DNA of 64,000 nt from JBQTKD01 sp963703165 (GCA_963703165.1 OY969798.1:496001-560000); one strand, 5' to 3'; counted from the first letter of the stretch, positions 51,305 through 59,872 are shown. Made by a program: numbers and translations. The notes: generated by a model from the sequence alone, not told the origin.

Positions 51305-52219
51305 TCAGGACGGGCCGAGGCCGAGCTTCTTGTAGATCTCCAGCGTCGAGGTGGAGCGGTTCAGCGTATAGAAGTGCAGTCCTGGGGCACCGCCGGCCAG
51401 GAGCTTGGTGCACAGCTCGCCGGCGACCTCGACGCCGATCGCCCGTACGCGCACGTGGTCCTCACCGGCCGCGAGCAGCCGCTCCGCCAGCGCGGGCGGG
51501 AACGTGGCCCCGGAGAGCTGGGCGAAGCGTTCGATCTGCTTGACGTTGGTGACCGGCATGATCCCCGGCAGGATCGGGATGGTGCAGCCGTGCGCGGCGG
51601 CCCGGTCGACGAGGCGGAAATAGTCGTCGGCGTCGAAGAAGAACTGGGTGACGGCGAAGTCCGCACCGGCGGCGGCCTTCAGGGCCAGGTACTTCGCGTC
51701 GGACTCGAGGTCCGCGGACTCGGGGTGCCCCTCGGGGAACGCTGCGACGCCGACGCAGAACGGCCCGAGCTCCTTGACCATCTTCACCAGCTGGTCGGCG
51801 TGCTCCAGACCCTCCGGGTGCGGCTCCCACACCGCGTCCGGCCCGCCCGGCGGGTCACCACGCAGCGCGAGCACATTGCGTACCCCGGCCGCGGCGAAGG
51901 ACCCGATCACCGACCGCAACTCCGCCCGCGAGGAGCCGACGCAGGTGAGATGCCCCATGGCGGTCATCGTGGTGTCTGTCGCGATGTGCTCGATGATGCG
52001 CACCGTGCGGTCGCGGGTGGATCCGCCCGCGCCGTAGGTCACCGACACGAACGTCGGCGCCAGCGGCTCCAGGTGGCGGATCGCCTCCCACAGGGTCTTC
52101 TCCCCCGCGTCGGAGGCAGGCGGGAAGAACTCGAAGGAGTAGGACTTGCCGCCGGAGGCCAGCAGATCGCGGATGGTGGTGCCAAGCCCGGGCCGAGCCG
52201 CTGCGTCGTCGGTCGTCAT
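51305..52219 (-). CDS. metF: methylenetetrahydrofolate reductase
   Basis: A 304-residue MTHFR barrel. Family marks are SFEFFPPASDAGEKTLW, VSVTYGAGGSTRDRT, GHLTCVGSS, LALRGDPP and AVTQFFFDADDYFRLVD. It makes 5-methyl-THF for methionine synthesis. The start at 52219 matches family N-termini; the longer frame to 52363 overlaps the divergent crtI and is rejected. TACGCT lies 9 nt upstream. Confidence 0.95.
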   Translation of the reverse strand: MTTDDAAARPGLGTTIRDLLASGGKSYSFEFFPPASDAGEKTLWEAIRHLEPLAPTFVSVTYGAGGSTRDRTVRIIEHIATDTTMTAMGHLTCVGSSRAELRSVIGSFAAAGVRNVLALRGDPPGGPDAVWEPHPEGLEHADQLVKMVKELGPFCVGVAAFPEGHPESADLESDAKYLALKAAAGADFAVTQFFFDADDYFRLVDRAAAHGCTIPILPGIMPVTNVKQIERFAQLSGATFPPALAERLLAAGEDHVRVRAIGVEVAGELCTKLLAGGAPGLHFYTLNRSTSTLEIYKKLGLGPS

Positions 52220-52259
52220 AGTGGTTTCAGCGTAGTCAGGACAAGGGGTGGGGCGGGAC

Positions 52260-53813
52260 ATGCGCACCGTGACTGGTCCGTCCGAGCGCGTCGTGATCGT
52301 CGGCGCGGGGCTCTCCGGCCTGTCCGCGGCCCTGCGCCTGACCGCGGCCGGACGCTCCGTCACGCTCCTGGAACGTGAATCCCTTCCCGGTGGGCGCGCC
52401 GGCCTGCGCGAACTCGGCGGCTACCGACTGGACACCGGGCCCACCGTGCTGACCATGCCCGACCTCATCGCTGACGCCCTGGACTGCGTCGGGGAACGCC
52501 TGTCCGACTGGCTGAGCCTGGAGCGTCTCGACCCGTCCTACCGGGCCCGGTTCGCCGACGGCAGCAGCCTCGACGTGCGGGCACACCCGGAGGACACCGC
52601 CACGGAGATCGAGGCGCTCTGCGGACCGGCCGAGGCGGCCGGGTACCGGCGGCTCGTCGAGTGGATGGGCAAGCTCTACCGCTTCCAGATGCGCCGGTTC
52701 ATCGACGCCAACCTCGACTCACCGCTGGACCTGCTGATCCCCGATCTCGCGCGACTGGCCGCGGTCGGCGGGTTCGGCAAGCTCGGTCCGGCCGTCGACT
52801 CGCGACTGTCGGACCCCCGGACCCGGCGCGTCTTCTCCTTCCAGTCGATGTACGCGGGGCTGGCCCCGGCGCAGGCGCTCGCCGCCTACGGGGTCATCGC
52901 CTACATGGACACCGTCGCCGGGGTGTACTTCCCGGCAGGTGGGATGCATGCCGTGCCGACGGCGCTGGCCGGCGCCGCGACCAAGCACGGAGTCGAGCTG
53001 CGGTTGGGCACCGAGGCCGTGCGCGTGGAGAAGAAGGACGGGCGCGCCGTCGCGGTGCACACGGCCGACGGCGACCGGATCGCCTGCGACGCACTGGTAC
53101 TCACCGCGGATCTGCCCGTCGCGTGGGAGCGACTGCTCGGGCATCCTCCGCGGCGCGTCGCCCGGCTGCGCTACTCCCCCTCGTGCGCGCTGCTGCTGGC
53201 CGGATCCCGGACCGACTATCCGGACCGTGCCCACCACGAGGTTGACTTCGGCGCCGCCTGGGACGACACGTTCGCCGCCATCATCGACCGCGGCGAGCTG
53301 ATGGAGGACCCCTCGTTCCTGGTCAGTACCCCGACCCGCAGTGACCCCTCACTGGCACCACCGGGTGGTCACTGCTACTCGGTGCTCTTCCCGACTCCTA
53401 ATCTGATGGGGCATCAGGACTGGGCCCGCGACGGCGCACGGTACCGGGCGCACATGCTCGCCACCCTCGAGGCACGCGGCTACGCCGGTTTCGGCGACGG
53501 CATCGAGGTCGCCGAGTACGTGACGCCCGCGGACTGGGGCGCACGCGGGATGGCGGCCGGGACCCCGTTCGCCGCCTCGCACCTGTTCCGCCAGACCGGG
53601 CCGTTCCGGCCCCGCAACCTGGCCCGCGGCTGGGACAACGTCGTGTTCGCCGGGTCCGGAACACTGCCGGGCGTCGGGGTGCCCAGCGTGCTGATCTCCG
53701 GACGTCTGGCCGCCGAGCGGATCACCGGCTCCGATCGGCGCTACCACTCGCGGGCGTGGCCCAGCGGATCTGCCGCGCGCCCGCCGACGGGCCGGCGCGT
53801 ATGGCTACGCTGA
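52260..53813 (+). CDS. crtI: phytoene desaturase (CrtI)
   Basis: A 517-residue CrtI-type desaturase: VVIVGAGLSGLSAALRL, GGRAGLRELGGYRLDTGPTV, and the C-terminal VVFAGSGTLPGVGVPSVLIS. It should convert phytoene to lycopene or neurosporene. Together with crtB (55.7 kb) and crtYc/crtYd (56.6-57.2 kb) it completes a basic carotenoid route. The start is ATG 52260 or GTG 52248; a GGGGCGGG stretch precedes the former. It is divergent from metF. Confidence 0.92.
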   Translation: MRTVTGPSERVVIVGAGLSGLSAALRLTAAGRSVTLLERESLPGGRAGLRELGGYRLDTGPTVLTMPDLIADALDCVGERLSDWLSLERLDPSYRARFADGSSLDVRAHPEDTATEIEALCGPAEAAGYRRLVEWMGKLYRFQMRRFIDANLDSPLDLLIPDLARLAAVGGFGKLGPAVDSRLSDPRTRRVFSFQSMYAGLAPAQALAAYGVIAYMDTVAGVYFPAGGMHAVPTALAGAATKHGVELRLGTEAVRVEKKDGRAVAVHTADGDRIACDALVLTADLPVAWERLLGHPPRRVARLRYSPSCALLLAGSRTDYPDRAHHEVDFGAAWDDTFAAIIDRGELMEDPSFLVSTPTRSDPSLAPPGGHCYSVLFPTPNLMGHQDWARDGARYRAHMLATLEARGYAGFGDGIEVAEYVTPADWGARGMAAGTPFAASHLFRQTGPFRPRNLARGWDNVVFAGSGTLPGVGVPSVLISGRLAAERITGSDRRYHSRAWPSGSAARPPTGRRVWLR

Positions 53814-53872
53814 CCCGGTCGGCGCCATCTGTTCCCGTGGCCCACCGACCGGTGGAGGGACGGAGGCTACCG

Positions 53873-53902
53873 ATGGCGACGCCGACCCTCCTGCCGAGAT
53901 GA
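53873..53902 (+). promoter_or_regulatory. nine-codon leader ORF coupled to GAF-ANTAR gene
   Basis: A tiny ORF encoding MATPTLLPR has a strong GGAGG 6 nt before its ATG, and its TGA overlaps the next ATG (53899) in an ATGA. The following gene has no Shine-Dalgarno of its own beyond this, so the leader probably delivers ribosomes to it. Confidence 0.5.
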
Positions 53903-54654
53903 CGGATCCCGGCCACGGAGGCCTGGAGTATCTGCGCGAAGCGTTGCGCGATCATGCCCAACTCGTCGGCTCACCGGTGGACCTCGAGATGATGTGCGAG
54001 TTCGCCGGGGCGCACCTCGGCGCGGCGGTGGCGGTGTCGATCCCGGCGGGACCCGACGACGGGTCCGTCATCACGGCCGGCGGCCCGACGGCCCGGGCGG
54101 CCGAGGAACTGCAACTCATTGTCGGCGAGGGACCGTCGCGGCAGGGCTATGCCGACGTGGGAATCCTGCTGGTGGACGACCTCGCGACCGCGGCCCAACA
54201 AGCCCGCTGGCCGCTGTTCACGCCCACGGCGATCGAGTCCGGCATTCGCGCGCTCTGTGTGATTCCCATGCGCGTCGGCGCAGCGCAGTTCGGCGTGTTC
54301 GCCGTGTACTTCGACCGAACCGCCGCCTTGACCGTCGAGACCCTGGCCGACGCGGTGTTGCTCGCCGCGATTGCATTGGATCTCCTGCTGGATCAGCTCG
54401 GTTCGAACGGGGCCGCGCCGGACGGTGTGGACCAGCACGACTCGATCTCGCGGGTCGCCGCGCGTCTGCTCGACGACCGCCCCGAGATCCACCAGGCCAC
54501 CGGCATGGTGTCGGTGCAGTTGGCCGTCGACCTCCCGACGGCGTTGCTGCACCTGCGGGCCCGCGCATTCGCCGACGGCCGCTCGCTGTCCGGCCTCGCC
54601 GCCGACGTGGTCGGCGGGACCTTCCGCTTCGAGCCCGACATCGCACCGACGTGA
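53899..54654 (+). CDS. GAF and ANTAR domain protein
   Basis: A 251-residue regulator. The GAF domain spans about 10-160 (sensor for an unknown ligand), and a C-terminal ANTAR helix bundle about 190-240 (IHQATGMVSVQLAVDLPTAL onward). ANTAR domains bind paired hairpins in mRNA to prevent termination. Its start is coupled to the nine-codon leader ORF. It is followed by a second GAF-ANTAR gene. Confidence 0.88.
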   Translation: MTDPGHGGLEYLREALRDHAQLVGSPVDLEMMCEFAGAHLGAAVAVSIPAGPDDGSVITAGGPTARAAEELQLIVGEGPSRQGYADVGILLVDDLATAAQQARWPLFTPTAIESGIRALCVIPMRVGAAQFGVFAVYFDRTAALTVETLADAVLLAAIALDLLLDQLGSNGAAPDGVDQHDSISRVAARLLDDRPEIHQATGMVSVQLAVDLPTALLHLRARAFADGRSLSGLAADVVGGTFRFEPDIAPT

Positions 54655-54716
54655 GAGGCCATGATGGGGGTAGCCCCCAAGCATCCGCAGAGTCCGCCGA
54701 CGTGGGGAGGCCCTCG

Positions 54717-55445
54717 ATGAACACCGACCGCCTGGCCGAGACCTTCGTGGACCTCGCCGACACCCTCGTCGATGAATTCGACCTGGTCGAGTTCCTCTAC
54801 ACCCTGGTCGACCGGTGCATGGAACTGCTCGACGTCAGCGCCGTCGGGCTGATGCTCGCCGACGGCCGAGGCCAACTCACGGTGATGGCGTCGTCCAGCG
54901 AGGAGACGCGCCTGCTGGAGCTGTTTCAGCTGCAGAACGATGAGGGCCCGTGCCTGGAAGCGTTTCGCGGCGGGGCACCCGTGCATGCCTCGGACATTCA
55001 GGAAGCGGGCGAGCGGTGGCCGACCTTCGCCCCCGAAGCGATCCGGGCCGGGTTCCGCGCCGTGCACGCGCTGCCGATGCGGTTGCGTACGGAGACCATC
55101 GGGGCGCTGAATCTCTTCCACGCCGCGCCCGGTGGGCTGAACCTGTCGGATGCACGGATCGGGCAGGCGCTCGTCGACGTCGCCACGATCGGGCTGATCC
55201 AGGTCGACCTCGGGCGCCGCCGGCAGGTGCTGGTCACCCAACTGCAGACCGCGCTGAACACCCGGATCACCATCGAGCAGGCCAAGGGAATCCTCGCCGA
55301 GCGGCACCGGATCACCCCCGCTCAAGCGTTCACCTCGCTGCGTGACCATGCTCGCGGGACCAATCAGCGACTGACCGAGCTTGCTCTCGCCGTGATCGCC
55401 GGCGAGACGATCGACCCGGTCGTCGTTCGTGACAAGATCGAATGA
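54717..55445 (+). CDS. GAF and ANTAR domain protein
   Basis: A 242-residue GAF-ANTAR protein: GAF about 15-165 (with CMELLDVSAVGLMLAD and GFRAVHALPMRL), ANTAR about 180-235 (ITIEQAKGILAERH followed by FTSLRDHARGTNQRL). The conserved A-K-G-I-L-A-E-R pattern is intact here, unlike the less typical upstream paralogue. GGGGAGG precedes the ATG at 54717. Between the two genes a short hairpin (TGGGGG-TAG-CCCCCA, 54665-54679) is too small-looped to be a classical ANTAR target. Confidence 0.92.
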   Translation: MNTDRLAETFVDLADTLVDEFDLVEFLYTLVDRCMELLDVSAVGLMLADGRGQLTVMASSSEETRLLELFQLQNDEGPCLEAFRGGAPVHASDIQEAGERWPTFAPEAIRAGFRAVHALPMRLRTETIGALNLFHAAPGGLNLSDARIGQALVDVATIGLIQVDLGRRRQVLVTQLQTALNTRITIEQAKGILAERHRITPAQAFTSLRDHARGTNQRLTELALAVIAGETIDPVVVRDKIE

Positions 55446-55471
55446 CAGGACCCGCACTTCAGGAGGCAGCT

Positions 55472-55681
55472 GTGGCCGAGGACACATCGAACGAGGAAGT
55501 GGCCGAGACGCCCGCCGACGACGAGCCGAAGGACGACAAGGCCAAGTTCCGCGAGGCACTGGCCCGCAAAGCCGGCGGCGGTGGTCGCCGCGGCGTCGGC
55601 GGGGGCGCCGGCGGCAAGATCGGCGAGGAGCACGGCGCGCCGAAGGCGTCCCGCACCTTCCGCCGGAAGAGCGGCGGCTGA
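55472..55681 (+). CDS. DUF5302 family small protein
   Basis: A 69-residue charged, disordered protein: acidic N-terminus, DKAKFREALARKAGG in the middle, Gly-rich linker and the C-terminal FRRKSGG typical of actinobacterial DUF5302. Function is unknown. The GTG at 55472 is preceded by AGGAGG at ideal spacing; an ATG at 55442 overlapping the GAF-ANTAR stop is also possible. Confidence 0.82.
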   Translation: MAEDTSNEEVAETPADDEPKDDKAKFREALARKAGGGGRRGVGGGAGGKIGEEHGAPKASRTFRRKSGG

Positions 55682-55682
55682 T

Positions 55683-56669
55683 TTGTCCCTGTCCGCCCGC
55701 CGGGCCCTGGACGCGGCCGGGATCGGCGACGCGCAGTTGCGGGCCGCCTACCTCGGCTGCCGTTCCCTGCTGGCCCGGCACGGGCGGACGTACAGCCTCG
55801 CCACCGCCCTGCTGCCGCCGGCTCGGCGACCCTACGTGTGGGCGCTGTACGGGTTCGCCCGCTACGCCGACGAGATCGTCGACGACCTCGAGCAGTTCTC
55901 CACGACCGAGGAACGCGCCGAGTACTTCCGAATCTGGTCGGCGCAGCGATCGGGCGAGCTCGCGGAAGGTACGAGCAGCGACCTGATCGGCCGGGCGCTG
56001 GTGGACACGCTACGGACCTGGGACATCGACCCGACGCACATCGGCGCGTTCCTCGACTCGATGCGCGCCGATCTGACGGTCACTCAGTACCCCACGTTCG
56101 CCGATCTGATGGGCTACATGCACGGCTCCGCGGCGGTGATCGGCCTGCAGATGCTGCCGATCCTCGGGCCGACGCACCCTGAGGCCGCCACCCCGGCCCG
56201 CGCTCTGGGCGTCGCGTTCCAGCTGACGAACTTCCTGCGGGACATCGCCGAGGACCTCGACCGTGGCCGGCTCTACCTGCCGCTGGAGGACCTCGACGCG
56301 CACGGCGTGACCCGCGCGGACCTCACGGCAGGGACGATCACCGCAGCGGTCCGCGACCTCCTGCGCTTCGAGGTGGCCCGCACCCGCACCTGGTACGCCC
56401 AGGCCCGGCCTGGGATCGCGATGCTGCAGCCGGACAGCCGCGAGTGCATCGCGACCGCGTCGCGGATCTACTCCGGCATCCTCGATCAGATCGAGCGTCG
56501 CGACTTCGACGTCTTCTCCGCGCGCGCCACGGTCCCCCGCGCCACCCGGATCCGCATCGCCGCCCCGGCCTATCTGCGCGCGCGCCGCGCCTGGCCGAAC
56601 CGCTCCCACCAGATCCAGGTCCAGAGCACCAACGCGAACCCGAACAACAGGTCCTCCACCGGCGCGTAG
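55683..56669 (+). CDS. crtB: phytoene synthase (CrtB)
   Basis: A 328-residue squalene/phytoene synthase. The two Asp-rich motifs are DEIVDD (YGFARYADEIVDD) and DIAEDLDRGRLYLP. It condenses two geranylgeranyl diphosphates. The start is probably the TTG at 55683, right after the DUF5302 stop. The last 33 codons overlap the 3' end of the opposite-strand crtYd, and the C-terminal 30 residues look unlike other CrtB tails. Confidence 0.92.
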   Translation: MSLSARRALDAAGIGDAQLRAAYLGCRSLLARHGRTYSLATALLPPARRPYVWALYGFARYADEIVDDLEQFSTTEERAEYFRIWSAQRSGELAEGTSSDLIGRALVDTLRTWDIDPTHIGAFLDSMRADLTVTQYPTFADLMGYMHGSAAVIGLQMLPILGPTHPEAATPARALGVAFQLTNFLRDIAEDLDRGRLYLPLEDLDAHGVTRADLTAGTITAAVRDLLRFEVARTRTWYAQARPGIAMLQPDSRECIATASRIYSGILDQIERRDFDVFSARATVPRATRIRIAAPAYLRARRAWPNRSHQIQVQSTNANPNNRSSTGA

Positions 56670-56899
56670 ACGATCCGCCCGGACCCGACGAACACCGGCT
56701 CCGCGTCGCCGATGATCGCGTCGGGGTCGTAGCGCACGATCTTCCGCCCGGTCAGCCATCCGTTGCTCAGCAACTGGAAGAACACGACGATCGCGTAGGA
56801 GATCCAGACCTCCCGTCGCGTCGCCAGCCGCGTCCCGCCGAGGACGTCGAAGGCCAGTACGCCCAGCGCACCCAGGACCGCCCACGCCGTGTAGGTCAT
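56570..56899 (-). CDS. lycopene cyclase domain subunit (CrtYd-like)
   Basis: A 109-residue membrane protein with three helices. It matches the CrtYc/CrtYd lycopene cyclase domain (RIVYAPVEDLLFGFALVLWT). In heterodimeric cyclases two such subunits act together. The ATG at 56899 overlaps the crtYc stop by 4 nt. Its last 100 bp overlap crtB on the other strand. Confidence 0.85.
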   Translation of the reverse strand: MTYTAWAVLGALGVLAFDVLGGTRLATRREVWISYAIVVFFQLLSNGWLTGRKIVRYDPDAIIGDAEPVFVGSGRIVYAPVEDLLFGFALVLWTWIWWERFGQARRARR

Positions 56900-57216
56900 C
56901 GGCGGTCCGCGCGGTCGAGGATCGCGCGCACGGCCTCGAGGGTATAGATCACCGCGAGGGGGATCACGATGAAGAAAGCGATCTCCTCCAGCGGCAGGCC
57001 GGCGATGCGGGCACCGAGGGTCTGATCCGGATCGAAGGACCAGTGCTCGGCGTCGGTCGCGAGCACGTCCCAGGTCAGGAACGGGACGAGCACCATGGCG
57101 AGGGTCGCCAGTAACCGCCGGGGACGGCGCAGCACCCGCGCCCCGGGGAAGCGCTCCATCGGGACGGTGCACGCGAGAACGACGAGCAGCATCGCCAGGT
57201 ACGAGAACTGCCGCAC
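56896..57216 (-). CDS. lycopene cyclase domain subunit (CrtYc-like)
   Basis: A 106-residue membrane protein with three helices and the cyclase motif LPLEEIAFFIVIPL, the PEE-like motif of the family. It should pair with CrtYd to cyclise lycopene or an elongated C50 precursor. The GTG at 57216 starts 5 bp below the thiE stop, an unusual operon linking thiamine and carotenoid genes. Confidence 0.87.
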   Translation of the reverse strand: MRQFSYLAMLLVVLACTVPMERFPGARVLRRPRRLLATLAMVLVPFLTWDVLATDAEHWSFDPDQTLGARIAGLPLEEIAFFIVIPLAVIYTLEAVRAILDRADRR

Positions 57217-57221
57217 GGCGC

Positions 57222-57872
57222 TCAGGCCTTGCGCACCGCCGCCGCGAACGCGGCCGCTGCGGCGCCGGGGTCGTCGGCCTCGGTGATCGCGCGGACCACC
57301 ACGATGCGGGTGGCCCCGGTGGACAGGACCTCGGGCAGGCGTTCGAAATCGATCCCGCCGATGGCGAACCAGGGACGGTCGGTGCCACGGCGCGCGGTGT
57401 AGCGCAACAATTCCGGGCCGGGAGCGGGGCGGCCGGGTTTGGTCGGGGTCGGCCAGGTGGGTCCGACGCAGAAGTAGTCGACGCCGTCCTCGGCGATCGC
57501 GTCGTCGACCTGACCGACCTCGTGGGTGGAGCGTCCGATCAGCGGCGCCGAGCCGATGAGGTACCGGGCGTCGTTCACCGGGAGGTCGTCCTGGCCCAGG
57601 TGCAGGACGTCGGCGCGGGAGGCGTAGGCCAGGTCGGCGCGGTCGTTGACGGCGAACAGCGCCCCGTGCCGGGTCGCCGCATCGGCGAGAACCTCGAGCG
57701 CGGCCAACTCGTGCGCCGCCTCCATGCCCTTCTGGCGTAGCTGGATGATGTCGACCCCATTGGCCAGGACCGTGTCGGCGAACTCCGCGAGGTCCCCCTG
57801 CCGCGCTCGGGCGTCGGTGCACAGGTACAGCCGCGCGTCGGCCAGCCGTGCGCGTGCCCCGGCACCGGCCAT
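57222..57872 (-). CDS. thiE: thiamine-phosphate synthase
   Basis: A 216-residue TIM-barrel enzyme: DIIQLRQKGM, FAVNDRADLAYASRADVLHLGQDDLP, SPLIGRSTH-type loop, DYFCVGPTWPTPTKPGRP and WFAIGGIDFERLP. It couples HMP-PP and thiazole-phosphate. It partners functionally with the divergent thiOSG genes. The ATG at 57872 overlaps the upstream Rv2175c-like gene by one base of each codon pair. Confidence 0.95.
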   Translation of the reverse strand: MAGAGARARLADARLYLCTDARARQGDLAEFADTVLANGVDIIQLRQKGMEAAHELAALEVLADAATRHGALFAVNDRADLAYASRADVLHLGQDDLPVNDARYLIGSAPLIGRSTHEVGQVDDAIAEDGVDYFCVGPTWPTPTKPGRPAPGPELLRYTARRGTDRPWFAIGGIDFERLPEVLSTGATRIVVVRAITEADDPGAAAAAFAAAVRKA

Positions 57873-58237
57873 CAGAACCCCAGCGCCTGCGCGCGTCGTT
57901 TGACCTCGGTGCCTCGGTTCTCCAGCAGCGCCTGCACGGGGGTGCCCGGCAGCGAGTCGTCCGCGGTGAACAGCCACCGCAGGGCTTCCTCGTCGCTGTA
58001 CCCGTTGTCCTTGAGCAGCGTGAGGGTGCCGGGCAGGTGCTTGAGCACGGCGCCGCCGGTCACGAATTCCGCCGGGACTGCGAGGGCGTTGTTCTCCCCG
58101 CGGCGGCGGGCCAGGAACTGGCGGTCGGTGTACAACTGCCGCGCTCGGCCGGCGTCGATACCCAGCTCATCCGCGACCTCGGGCAAGCTCAGCCAGCGGC
58201 TGACGGCGGCCTCGACGGCGTCCATCTCTGTCTCCAC
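57872..58237 (-). CDS. Rv2175c family DNA-binding protein
   Basis: A 121-residue protein with an N-terminal winged-HTH (WLSLPEVADELGIDAGRARQ) and the Rv2175c core (VPAEFVTGGAVLKHLPGTLT, then LLKDNGYSDEEALRWLFT). In M. tuberculosis Rv2175c is a substrate of the adjacent kinase PknL; here a PknL-like kinase lies 2.5 kb away beyond thiOSG. Starts are GTG 58237 or ATG 58225. Confidence 0.9.
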   Translation of the reverse strand: METEMDAVEAAVSRWLSLPEVADELGIDAGRARQLYTDRQFLARRRGENNALAVPAEFVTGGAVLKHLPGTLTLLKDNGYSDEEALRWLFTADDSLPGTPVQALLENRGTEVKRRAQALGF

Positions 58238-58308
58238 GGCCCAACCTCATCACGTCGCTGACCTGCGGCCCAATCCGCACCCACCCCCGGGCGCACGCTT
58301 TTTTCCCC

Positions 58309-58392
58309 GAGAGTGCAATTTCCGTACGCCCGACCCCGAGATTTGTCGGGGTTCGCCTCGAATGTCCGCCCTGAGAGTGCAATTTTCGTACG
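58309..58392. repeat. 20-bp direct repeat flanking a hairpin in the thi divergent promoter region
   Basis: GAGAGTGCAATTTCCGTACG (58309-58328) and GAGAGTGCAATTTTCGTACG (58373-58392), 19 of 20 bases alike and 64 bp apart. Between them is a 7-bp hairpin (ACCCCGA at 58333-58339, TCGGGGT at 58346-58352). They lie between divergent Rv2175c-like and thiO genes and may be operator sites. No TPP riboswitch motifs are present. Confidence 0.75.
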
Positions 58393-58452
58393 GACGGGGG
58401 CCCGCCGGCTCGGGCCGACGCCCGATCGGGGTCGGCGACTAAGCTCGCGGTG

Positions 58453-59637
58453 ATGGCTGCGGCGACCGGAGACGAGCACGCCCCCGACGTTCTCGTGGTG
58501 GGCGGCGGGGCCATCGGGCTGAGCATCGCCTGGCGCGCCGCCGGCGCCGGTCTGAGCGTGACGGTGGTCGATCCGGCCCCCGCAAGCGGCACATCCCGGG
58601 TGGCGGCAGGGATGCTCGCCCCGGTCACCGAGGCGCACTACAACGAGCAGGCCATCCTGCGGCTGAACGTCGACTCCGCCGCCCGCTACCCCGAGTTCGT
58701 GGCCGAGCTCAGCGAAGCCACCGGCATCGATCCCGGCCTGAGCACCGTCGGCACCGTGCTGGCCGCCGTCGACGCCGACGACCAGCGCGTCGCGCAGGAG
58801 CTGCTCGCGTTCCACCGCAGCCTGGACCTGCCGACGCAGCCGCTGACCACCCGCGAACTGCGCACCCTCGAGCCGTTCCTGACCCCGAATCTGCGCGGCG
58901 GGCTGCTGGTCGAGACAGACCACCAGGTCGACCCGCGTCGCCTCCTCGCCGCCCTGCTCGCCGCATGTCGAACCGCCGGCGTCAGGTTCGTCGAGGCGCC
59001 CGTCCGTGGGGTCGCGTCCGGTGGGCAGCGCGCCACCGGCGTCGTACTCGGTGACGGGACGACGCTCGACGCCGGGCAGGTCGTGCTCGCCGCGGGAGCG
59101 TGGACCGGCGGCCTCGAGGGCCTCCCGCCCGGCGCCTTCGGGCAGCTGCGACCGGTGAAGGGGCAGCTGCTGCGCCTGCAGATCCCCCCGGCGCTGCGCC
59201 CCCTGCTGCGCCACACCGTCCGCGGTCTGGTTCATGGGGTGAGCATCTACCTGGTCCCCCGCGCCGACGGCGAGCTCGTGGTCGGGGCGACCGTCGAGGA
59301 GCAGGGCTTCGACACCACCGTCACCGCCGGGGCCGTGCACGATCTCCTGCGCGACGCCTCCGAGTTGGTGCCCGCCATCGGCGAACTGGCACTGGTCGAG
59401 ACCTGCGCCGGGTTGCGCCCGGCCACCACCGATCACGGACCGCTGCTCGGCCGCGCGCACCTCGATCACCTGGTCGTGGCCACCGGGCATTTCCGTAACG
59501 GCATTCTGCTCGCACCGATCACTGCCGACGTCATCCGCGACGTGCTGCTCGGTGCGGGCCTCCCCCGGTCGCGGCCCCGTTCGCCGCGGACCGCTTCGCT
59601 CAGGTCGGAGTCAGCACATGAGTACGAAACGCACTGA
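58453..59637 (+). CDS. thiO: glycine oxidase ThiO
   Basis: A 394-residue FAD amine oxidase of the DadA/ThiO class. FAD motif DVLVVGGGAIGLSIAWRAA; substrate region GLRPATTDHGPLLGRAH; C-terminal GHFRNGILLAPIT. It makes the dehydroglycine used for thiazole synthesis. The ATG at 58453 lies 7 nt downstream of TAAGCT, indicating a leaderless mRNA. Its 3' end overlaps thiS by 20 nt. Confidence 0.93.
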   Translation: MAAATGDEHAPDVLVVGGGAIGLSIAWRAAGAGLSVTVVDPAPASGTSRVAAGMLAPVTEAHYNEQAILRLNVDSAARYPEFVAELSEATGIDPGLSTVGTVLAAVDADDQRVAQELLAFHRSLDLPTQPLTTRELRTLEPFLTPNLRGGLLVETDHQVDPRRLLAALLAACRTAGVRFVEAPVRGVASGGQRATGVVLGDGTTLDAGQVVLAAGAWTGGLEGLPPGAFGQLRPVKGQLLRLQIPPALRPLLRHTVRGLVHGVSIYLVPRADGELVVGATVEEQGFDTTVTAGAVHDLLRDASELVPAIGELALVETCAGLRPATTDHGPLLGRAHLDHLVVATGHFRNGILLAPITADVIRDVLLGAGLPRSRPRSPRTASLRSESAHEYETH

Positions 59638-59872
59638 CGACGGCGACGGCGAGGGCGGCGGGCCGTTCACCGTCCACGTCAACGGCGAGGCCCGTGAGAT
59701 CACCGCGGGCACCACGATCGCGGAGATCATCGCCGATCTGGTCGGCGGGCTCGAGGTCCGCGGGGTCGCCGCGGCCCTCAACGGCTCCGTCGTGCCGCGC
59801 GGGCGGTGGCGCGGCTGCACGCTCAACGACTCCGACCGGGTCGAGATCCTGACGGCTGTGCAGGGCGGCTGA
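59618..59872 (+). CDS. thiS: sulfur carrier protein ThiS
   Basis: An 84-residue ubiquitin-like sulfur carrier with the required C-terminal GG (VEILTAVQGG). It has an N-terminal charged extension of about 18 residues compared with 65-70-residue relatives, so an internal start is possible. It carries the thiocarboxylate used by ThiG. Confidence 0.92.
   Translation: MSTKRTDDGDGEGGGPFTVHVNGEAREITAGTTIAEIIADLVGGLEVRGVAAALNGSVVPRGRWRGCTLNDSDRVEILTAVQGG

Noticed and set aside
54665..54679. ANTAR target hairpin between the two GAF-ANTAR genes
   Set aside because: ANTAR targets are paired hexaloop hairpins; this is a single stem with a 3-nt loop.
58238..58452. TPP riboswitch ahead of the thi genes, because CTGAGAG occurs
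   Set aside because: The second conserved TPP element (ACCTGATCTGG-like) and the required helices are missing, and thiO looks leaderless.
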